Under the pieces are notes generated by a model. It was not told the DNA's origin. It saw only the letters and a list, made by a program, of their open reading frames with translations, and ran no database searches. 10,423 nt of DNA from an uncultured Lachnospiraceae bacterium (lineage in GTDB: Bacteria; Bacillota; Clostridia; Lachnospirales; Lachnospiraceae), in assembly GCA_910577655.1 (NCBI GenBank), contig CAJTOW010000092.1, positions 296-10,718 of the forward strand. The letters are read 5' to 3'. This document shows positions 5,365 through 10,423 of the stretch, piece by piece. Position 1 is the stretch's first letter. Every line of letters starts with the position of its first letter. Position numbers and translations under genes: made by a program.

Positions 5365-6954
5365 ATGTACAAAATTCTAATCGCAGATGACGAAGGGATC
5401 GTCACGGATTCCCTTCAGTATATTATCCGGAAAAATTTTGGAGAGGAATGCGAGACGGCTATCGCCAAGAACGGCAGGCAGGCCATCGAGCTGGCGGAAA
5501 GCTTCCGGCCGGATATTGCCCTTCTGGATATCCAGATGCCTGGAATCAACGGGTTAAAAGCCATGGAGGAGATCCGGGCCCAGAATCCCAGAATCAAGAC
5601 CATGATCCTGACTGCCTATGACAATTTTGACTACGCCAAGGAAGCCCTGCGCCTGGGCGCGGTGGACTATCTCATGAAGCCTGTCAACAAGAAGGTGATC
5701 GTGGACCGGCTGACCGGCATCATGCACACCATTGACCGGGAACGGCAGAAGCGCCGGGATGATCTGCTGACCAGAGAGAAGCTGGAGGCCGTGATTCCCA
5801 TTATTGAAAATGGTTGTGTCATGAGTCTGATCATGCAAAATGAGTATGAGGACAGCGGGCAGCAGTACCGGAGCCTTTTGAATCTGGAGGAGGAGCATGG
5901 GATTATCATGGTTCTGGAGTGGGGGGAGGGCAATGCCGGAGGCACCATGGGCAATCCCATCGGCTCCGGTGTCCGTGCCCATCAGTACTATGACAAGATG
6001 TCCGAGCTTGTGAAGGTGTATTTCAAGGCCTGCGTCAGCAATATCCTGGGCAATAAAATCGTCTGTGTGATCTCTTCCCCGGAGGGAAAGCTGGAATACG
6101 GGGACCGGCTCCGGATGATCGAGAAGGCCAGAAGCCTGGTGACCTCTTTGAGGCATACGGTGGGAATTGACTTTAAAGCAGGGATCGGTTCGGTCCGTCC
6201 CTGGGAGACGGCATTTGATTCCTATCAGGAGGCCTTAAATGCCCTGCGCCATGGGAAACGCAAGGTAACCCATATTGACGACCTGATCGTTAAGGATACC
6301 CAGGAAAAGCAGCGCCAGACCATGGAGCAGATGGTTTTGAAGGCTGTCTGCGGAAGCCTGGACCACGATGTCCGCCAGGAAGCGGCAGTCTTTGCCGGAT
6401 GGGTGCTGAAGGATGAGAACTGCTCCCTGGAGGATGCCAGACTGGAACTGACAGAGATTCTCCTTCTGGCCAGGCGCACCATCCAGGAGCAGGGGAGCGA
6501 ATGCCCCAGAAACCAGGAATCTGTCAATGCCATGCTGGCAGCCGGAGACAAGGAGGAGCTGCGCCAGCGGTTTATAACCGCCATGGTGGAGCTGGCCCAG
6601 GCAGTGGTGATCCGCAGCCAGGAGCCTGACGGCATCATCACCAAGGCCCAGGAGTATATCCGGCAGCATTTCCAGAAGGATCTTGCCCTGGAGGAGGTGG
6701 CCCAGGTGGTAGGTATCAGCCCCTACTATTTCAGCAAGCTTTTCAAAGAGGAGGCCGGGACGAACTTTGTGGAATACCTGACCGGAATCCGGATCGAGAA
6801 GGCCAGACAGCTTCTGATGAACCGGGAGCTGAGCATCAAGCAGGTATGTATAGACTCCGGCTATGCCAACCCCAACTATTTCAGCCGGATCTTCAAGAAA
6901 TGGACGGGCATCACACCTACAGAATTCCGTGACGGAATCCAGCAGGGCAGCTGA
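5365..6954 (+). CDS. Response regulator with AraC-type output domain (YesN-like)
   Basis: This 529-aa protein is the partner of the preceding kinase and a DNA-binding transcription regulator. The receiver domain (about 1-120) has the acidic pair Asp8/Asp9, phospho-acceptor Asp55 (LLDIQMPG), Thr83 and Lys105 (LMKPVN), all conserved. A poorly conserved linker of about 300 residues follows, as in other YesN-type regulators. The C-terminal 100 residues carry two helix-turn-helix motifs: LALEEVAQVVGISPYYFSKLFKEE and the second, SIKQVCIDSGYANPNYFSRIFKKW, then TGITPTEFR. ATG 5365 follows CAGGAGT by 4-5 nt and the kinase stop by 11 nt, so the two are co-transcribed and perhaps coupled. Such regulators normally control a nearby sugar uptake operon. 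Here the nearest downstream operon is an amino-acid-type importer behind a terminator, so the targets are uncertain. Confidence 0.93.
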   Translation: MYKILIADDEGIVTDSLQYIIRKNFGEECETAIAKNGRQAIELAESFRPDIALLDIQMPGINGLKAMEEIRAQNPRIKTMILTAYDNFDYAKEALRLGAVDYLMKPVNKKVIVDRLTGIMHTIDRERQKRRDDLLTREKLEAVIPIIENGCVMSLIMQNEYEDSGQQYRSLLNLEEEHGIIMVLEWGEGNAGGTMGNPIGSGVRAHQYYDKMSELVKVYFKACVSNILGNKIVCVISSPEGKLEYGDRLRMIEKARSLVTSLRHTVGIDFKAGIGSVRPWETAFDSYQEALNALRHGKRKVTHIDDLIVKDTQEKQRQTMEQMVLKAVCGSLDHDVRQEAAVFAGWVLKDENCSLEDARLELTEILLLARRTIQEQGSECPRNQESVNAMLAAGDKEELRQRFITAMVELAQAVVIRSQEPDGIITKAQEYIRQHFQKDLALEEVAQVVGISPYYFSKLFKEEAGTNFVEYLTGIRIEKARQLLMNRELSIKQVCIDSGYANPNYFSRIFKKWTGITPTEFRDGIQQGS

Positions 6955-6982
6955 CATCAGCCCACATTCTGAATGCTGACTG

Positions 6983-7080
6983 AATAGCACAAATTTGCAG
7001 CAAAAAAATGCTACACATTTTTGAATACTGGTAAAAACCGGTGAAAATGTGCAGCAATTTGCAAGTTAGTGCTATTTTTT
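6983..7080 (+). terminator. Very long nested hairpin terminator after the regulator gene
   Basis: Three nested stems are seen: AATAGCAC (6983-6990) with GTGCTATT (7069-7076); GCTACACATTTT (7010-7021) with AAAATGTGCAGC (7044-7055), one A-C mismatch; and ACTGGT (7027-7032) with ACCGGT (7037-7042) around AAAA. AATT-rich segments between the first two pair partially. The right base runs into T8 (7073-7080 region). It is about three times the usual terminator length and could be an unusually stable end for the kinase-regulator operon. Confidence 0.8.
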
Positions 7081-7089
7081 TTGTGGTAT

Positions 7090-7145
7090 GCTATGAACAC
7101 TTAGAGAACCGGAGCCGGAGGCGAACGGTGAACTTAGTGTGAATG
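7090..7145 (+). repeat. Leader hairpin repeat, copy 1
   Basis: 56 nt nearly identical to 7213-7267. The arms ACACT/AGTGT enclose ACCG..CGGT, which encloses GCC-GGA-GGC, so it folds as a stacked hairpin. The unit runs from GCTATGAACACTTAG to CTTAGTGTGAATG. No ORF is present. Confidence 0.75.
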
Positions 7146-7154
7146 CACACCTGG

Positions 7155-7198
7155 CCACTTAGCGAATGCAAGCCGCAGGCGCAGCATGAGGTTAGTGG
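7155..7198 (+). repeat. Leader hairpin repeat, divergent middle unit
   Basis: 44 nt with the same plan as its neighbours but different arms: CCACTTAG at the left, TTAGTGG at the right, ATGC/GCAT inside, and GCC-GCA-GGC at the tip. Arm changes that keep the pairing, compared with copies 1 and 3, suggest conserved secondary structure, although three units are too few to be firm. Confidence 0.6.
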
Positions 7199-7212
7199 AC
7201 ATGGTGTTACCC

Positions 7213-7267
7213 GCTATGAACACTTAGAGAACCAAAGCGGAGGCGAACGGTGAACTTAGTGTGAATG
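7213..7267 (+). repeat. Leader hairpin repeat, copy 3
   Basis: 55 nt matching copy 1 (7090-7145) except around the tip, where CCGGAGCC is replaced by CCAAAGC, so the inner stem is weaker. It ends 28 nt before the livH start codon and 13 nt before its ribosome site, close enough to affect livH translation. Confidence 0.75.
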
Positions 7268-7295
7268 TATTTTTGAAGAGAGGAGGATTTTGCTC

Positions 7296-8159
7296 ATGAG
7301 CATGTTTTTACAGGCTTGTGTCAACGGACTTTTGATGGGGGGCTTCTATTCTCTGATGGGCATGGGGCAGAACATCATCTTCGGTGTCATGAAGATCGTA
7401 AACTTCTGTCACGGAGAGATGCTGATGGTAGGTATGTATCTGACCTTTATTCTTTATACATATTTGGGAATAGATCCTTATCTGGCGGTTCCCATTGTGG
7501 CAGTGACCATGTTCTGTCTGGGTTCCGTGATCCAGCACACCCTGATCACCCCGTCTCTGGGGACGAAAAGCTTCACCAACCTTCTGTTTCTGACCGTAGG
7601 TCTGGGACTGCTTCTGTCCAACGGCGCGCTGGTGATCTTCGGTTCCGAATACCGTTCCATCCGCACCGCTTATTCCCAGACTTATATCCAGCTGGGGCCG
7701 GTCACCATGGCTCTGCCGAGGCTCATCAGCTTTGGTGTGCTGATCGTGGTTACCATTGCCTTGTTTGCATTCCTGAAATACACCACCATTGGCAAGCAGA
7801 TCCGTGCCGTGTCACAGAACCCGGTGGGCGCTGAGGTGGTGGGGATCGATGTAAAGAAGATCTATATCCTGACCTATGGACTGGGGATCGCCCTGGCAGG
7901 AACGGCAGGAGCTTTGCTGACCCAGTTTTACACCATCTTCCCTACGGCGGGAGCCAGCTTCGGGTTCCGTGCCCTGATCGTGGTGGTGGTGGGAGGCCTG
8001 GGATCGATTCCCGGAGCATTTATGGCCGGTATCTTTCTGGGACTGCTTGAGACGATGAGCGCCTTGTTTATCAGTCCTTCCTACAGCGACCTGATCGTAT
8101 TCATGACATTTATCGTGATACTGGTAGTCCGTCAGACGATGATAGCGAGGAGGAAATAA
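7296..8159 (+). CDS. livH: HAAT-family ABC importer permease LivH
   Basis: The first permease of a branched-chain-amino-acid-type (HAAT) importer, 287 aa. I choose ATG 7296: AGGAGG at 7281-7286 leaves 9 nt, whereas TTG 7290 is only 3 nt away. Features of the LivH family: CVNGLLMGGFYSLMGMGQNII at the N-terminus, FGVMKIVNFCHGEMLMVGMYL, the cytoplasmic coupling loop IGKQIRAVSQNPVGAEVVGIDVKKIY, and VVVVGGLGSIPGAFMAGIFLGLLE. About eight hydrophobic helices are expected. Length is normal. LivH and LivM pair to form the channel, fed by a binding protein not seen here. Related transporters carry urea, amides or other amino acids, so the substrate is not fixed. One base separates it from livM. Confidence 0.9.
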   Translation: MSMFLQACVNGLLMGGFYSLMGMGQNIIFGVMKIVNFCHGEMLMVGMYLTFILYTYLGIDPYLAVPIVAVTMFCLGSVIQHTLITPSLGTKSFTNLLFLTVGLGLLLSNGALVIFGSEYRSIRTAYSQTYIQLGPVTMALPRLISFGVLIVVTIALFAFLKYTTIGKQIRAVSQNPVGAEVVGIDVKKIYILTYGLGIALAGTAGALLTQFYTIFPTAGASFGFRALIVVVVGGLGSIPGAFMAGIFLGLLETMSALFISPSYSDLIVFMTFIVILVVRQTMIARRK

Positions 8160-8160
8160 T

Positions 8161-9219
8161 ATGGATAGTAAGAGAGCGGTACATATTTACCACCGGAATC
8201 TTGCCATCGCGGTTGGTCTGATTCTCCTGGTGTTTGCCCTGATCCCTATGGCTGTCAAGTCACCGTACCTGTTGAATATCTTTGTTCTGGTGTTTTACAT
8301 GTCCACCCTGTCCATGGCCTGGAACCTTTTAGGCGGCATGACCGGACAGAATTCCCTGGGCCATGCGGCCTATATGGGGCTGGGAGCTTATGCCTGCTGC
8401 CTTCTGGTGGTCAAGACCGGGGCCAATCCCTGGCTGGCCGGGATCTTCGGCATGGTGGTCGTGGGACTGGTGGCAGGGATCGTCTTTTATCCCTGCTTCA
8501 TCCTGCGGGGACCCTATTTCACCCTGGTGTCCATCGCTTTTGGCGAGTCCATCCGTCAGGTGATCATCAACTCGGCCTTCTTCGGCAGGGCCAGCGGCGT
8601 GGGGCTGCCCTTTGGAAACGATTCATGGGTTCATTTCCGTTTTACCAGCAAGGTTCCCTACTACTATGTGGGACTCCTGATGATGATCGGCGTCTATCTG
8701 GTCATGAAGAAGATTGACCGTTCCAAAATGGGCTTTGCCCTAAAGACCATCCGGGAGGACGAGGACGCGGCAGCAGCCATCGGCATCAATCCCACCCGGT
8801 ACAAGATTATGGCTGTGGTGATCTCCGCCATGGTGGCCGGGCTGGTAGGCTTCTTCTATGCCAGCTACATCCGCTACATTGATCCGGAGCTGATGATCCA
8901 GGCCAAATCCACCGAGTCGGTGCTTCCTGCCATCGTAGGCGGGGCGGCCTATGTGGAGGGCCCCATTATAGGCGGCCTGATCATGATCCCATTGTCCGAG
9001 TATCTGCGGGCCAACTTCAGCGCGATCCTGCCGGGCATCAATATGCTGATGTACGCGGTGGCGCTTCTGGTGGTGATCCGGTTCCGGCCTGCAGGGATCC
9101 TGGGCTGGTATATGAACAGCCGGACGAAAGCATTTGTTGACGAAAAAATCTTACGTAAACCTCCGCTGGAAGTTCTGGAGGAGGTTGAGATGATGGGATA
9201 CCGGAAGGGGGAGGCGTAG
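8161..9219 (+). CDS. livM: HAAT-family ABC importer permease LivM
   Basis: The second permease of the importer, 352 aa, with a basic N-terminal cytoplasmic tail and about nine to ten hydrophobic helices. Family markers are AWNLLGGMTGQNSLGHAAYMGLGAY, GPYFTLVSIAFGESIRQVI, the coupling-loop sequence ALKTIREDEDAAAAIGIN followed by YKIMAVVISAMVAGLVGFFYA, and GGAAYVEGPIIGGLIMIPLSEYLR. It ends with a charged tail (KPPLEVLEEVEMMGYRKGEA) that would lie in the cytoplasm. Start ATG 8161 follows GAGGAAATAAT, so the ribosome site (GAGG) lies inside the end of livH. The tight spacing on both sides fits one operon and translational coupling. Substrate as for LivH: amino-acid-like, not proven. Confidence 0.92.
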   Translation: MDSKRAVHIYHRNLAIAVGLILLVFALIPMAVKSPYLLNIFVLVFYMSTLSMAWNLLGGMTGQNSLGHAAYMGLGAYACCLLVVKTGANPWLAGIFGMVVVGLVAGIVFYPCFILRGPYFTLVSIAFGESIRQVIINSAFFGRASGVGLPFGNDSWVHFRFTSKVPYYYVGLLMMIGVYLVMKKIDRSKMGFALKTIREDEDAAAAIGINPTRYKIMAVVISAMVAGLVGFFYASYIRYIDPELMIQAKSTESVLPAIVGGAAYVEGPIIGGLIMIPLSEYLRANFSAILPGINMLMYAVALLVVIRFRPAGILGWYMNSRTKAFVDEKILRKPPLEVLEEVEMMGYRKGEA

Positions 9220-9220
9220 T

Positions 9221-9970
9221 ATGGCAGAAGCTCCGATCATTGAAGTAAAGAATATTACCAAACGGTTCAAGGGTCTGACTGCTGTCCGGGAAGTGTCCTT
9301 CTCTGTGCGGGAGGGCGGCATCACCGGTATGATCGGCCCCAATGGTGCCGGCAAGTCCACCACCTTCAATATGATCTGCGGATATTATCCGCCCACGGAA
9401 GGCAGGATCTTCTACAAGGGGCAGGATATCACGGATAAGAAGGCCTACGAGTACACCAATATGAAGATCGCCCGGACCTTCCAGATCATGAAGCCCCTGA
9501 AGAATTTAAGTGTCCTGGACAATGTAGTGGCCTCCTCTTACTTCGGGCATGCAGGCGCTAAGAATGTGAAGGAAGCCAGGGAGCGGGCCATGGAGGTCCT
9601 GCAGTTCACAGGACTCTATGAGAAACGCCATGTGCTGTCCAAGGACATGGGCACCCCGGACCAAAAGCGTCTGGAAATGGCCAGGGCCCTGGCTACCAGA
9701 CCGGAAATGCTGTTTTTGGATGAAAATATGGCCGGCTTAAATCCTGCCGAAACCGAGGACGCCATCCGGCTGATCCGTCGGATCAATGAGTCCGGTGTGA
9801 CCATTCTTCTGATCGAACACATCATGCAGGCGGTGGTAAGCCTCTGTGAGGAGGTCATTGTGCTCCACCATGGGGAGAAGATCGCGGAAGGGACACCAGA
9901 GCAGGTGATGAATGATCCCTATGTCATGGAAGTCTATCTGGGCACGAAGAAGGAGGATGCGCATGCTTAA
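9221..9970 (+). CDS. livG: HAAT-family ABC ATPase LivG, degenerate signature motif
   Basis: One of the two cytoplasmic ATPases of the importer, 249 aa and full length. Walker A is GPNGAGKST (about residues 36-44), the Q-loop region is TFQIMKPLKNLSVLDNVVASS, Walker B is MLFLDEN with the catalytic glutamate, the D-loop is AGLNPAE, and the switch histidine sits in LLIEHIM. The LivG C-terminal tail is present (HHGEKIAEGTPEQVMNDPYVMEVYLG). The ABC signature usually LSYGQQRRLE in LivG reads MGTPDQKRLE: the serine and second glycine are missing. A LivG subgroup with similar degeneracy (..L.DRKRLELARAL..LDEVMAGL) exists from memory, so this is probably inherited rather than damage. GGGGGAGG lies just before ATG 9221. 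The stop overlaps livF by 8 bp. Confidence 0.92.
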   Translation: MAEAPIIEVKNITKRFKGLTAVREVSFSVREGGITGMIGPNGAGKSTTFNMICGYYPPTEGRIFYKGQDITDKKAYEYTNMKIARTFQIMKPLKNLSVLDNVVASSYFGHAGAKNVKEARERAMEVLQFTGLYEKRHVLSKDMGTPDQKRLEMARALATRPEMLFLDENMAGLNPAETEDAIRLIRRINESGVTILLIEHIMQAVVSLCEEVIVLHHGEKIAEGTPEQVMNDPYVMEVYLGTKKEDAHA

Positions 9971-10423
9971 AGTCGAAGGATTGAATGCAGGCTATGGCTC
10001 CGTCAATATACTGTGGGATATCAGTTTTACCCTGGAGGATGGAGAGATCGTGGCCATCCTGGGCTCCAACGGAGCAGGCAAGACCACCATGGTCCGGGCC
10101 ATCACCGGGATGTTAAAGCCTGGTTCCGGCTCTGTGGTATTCAACGGTGAGGAGCTGGCAAAGAAAAATTCCCGGACGATTCTCCACAGCGGCATCGTAC
10201 AGGTACCGGAGGGGAGACAGCTGTTTACCGACATGACGGTCCTGGAGAATCTGCAGATGGGAGCCTTCAACAAGGAGACCAAGGCCCATTTTCAGACCAA
10301 CCTAAAGAAAGCCTATGAGTGGTTCCCCAAGCTGGAGGAACGGGCGAAGCAGGCGGCAGGAACCTTGTCCGGCGGCGAACAGCAGATGGTGGCTGTTGCC
10401 CGTGCCCTGATCGGAGAGCCAAA
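9963..10423 (+). CDS. livF: HAAT-family ABC ATPase LivF, 3' end outside the window
   Basis: The second ATPase of the importer; about 153 residues are visible of roughly 235 expected, cut by the window end. Walker A GSNGAGKTT, the LivF-typical GIVQVPEGRQLFTDMTVLENL, and a canonical signature LSGGEQQMVAVARAL are present, while Walker B and beyond are not. Start ATG 9963 overlaps the last 8 bp of livG; AGGAGG at 9951-9956 leaves 6 nt, whereas ATG 9957 directly touches it. The intact signature here pairs with the LivG nucleotide site in the heterodimer, and the degenerate LivG motif with the LivF site, so the two sites are likely unequal. Confidence 0.93.
   Translation, partial: MLKVEGLNAGYGSVNILWDISFTLEDGEIVAILGSNGAGKTTMVRAITGMLKPGSGSVVFNGEELAKKNSRTILHSGIVQVPEGRQLFTDMTVLENLQMGAFNKETKAHFQTNLKKAYEWFPKLEERAKQAAGTLSGGEQQMVAVARALIGEP

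Noticed and set aside
5554..6156. 200-aa minus-strand open frame inside the regulator gene
   Set aside because: Complement of a strongly coding, conserved + strand gene; His/Leu-rich shadow composition.
6235..6990. 251-aa minus-strand open frame inside the regulator gene
   Set aside because: Antisense to the conserved AraC-type domain and its linker; no ribosome site or family resemblance.
7090..7267. CRISPR-like array from the repeated units
   Set aside because: Only three units, the middle one divergent, spacers unequal and very short, and the units are hairpins of 44-56 nt; no cas genes.

Overview
The window reads as chromosome of a mid-to-high-GC member of the Lachnospiraceae (Clostridium clostridioforme/Enterocloster-like). 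The basis is the GC-rich codon use, the Shine-Dalgarno sequences of the AGGAGG type, a YesM/YesN-type two-component system with an AraC output domain, and many structured intergenic repeats. Every gene I accept lies on the + strand. The species assignment is inference.

Left part (1-3835). A membrane-anchored periplasmic-binding-protein-like sensor (156-1193) is followed by about 2.6 kb of accreted and decayed material. This holds a structured stretch that resembles a truncated group II intron domain I (about 1229-1620), a frameshifted gene of unknown family (1651-2027), a secreted transglutaminase-like protein (2024-2746) closed by a terminator, a 60-residue hypothetical with its own strong promoter (2927-3109), a 154-bp multi-hairpin repeat (3111-3264), a long hairpin (3309-3354) and a MATE transporter fragment missing both ends (3348-3761).

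Middle (3836-7080). A LytS/YesM-type sensor histidine kinase (3836-5353) is followed 11 nt later by a response regulator with an AraC-type DNA-binding domain (5365-6954). A very long nested terminator with a T8 tract (6983-7080) closes this operon. The anchored binding protein, kinase and regulator look like one three-component extracellular-ligand sensing system whose first gene has been separated from the other two.

Right part (7081-10423). A leader with three related hairpin repeats (7090-7267) precedes a tightly packed branched-chain-amino-acid-type (HAAT) ABC importer operon: livH, livM, livG and the start of livF, which runs off the window. LivG has a degenerate ABC signature motif while LivF has a canonical one, so the two ATP sites are probably unequal. 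The importer's own substrate-binding protein is not in the window.

Most unusual, in my judgement: the multi-arm repeat at 3111-3264, whose left end recurs exactly and inverted at 1-20; the three-hairpin leader of the liv operon; and the disrupted three-component sensor. I do not see strong evidence for a wholly new defence or mobile system.
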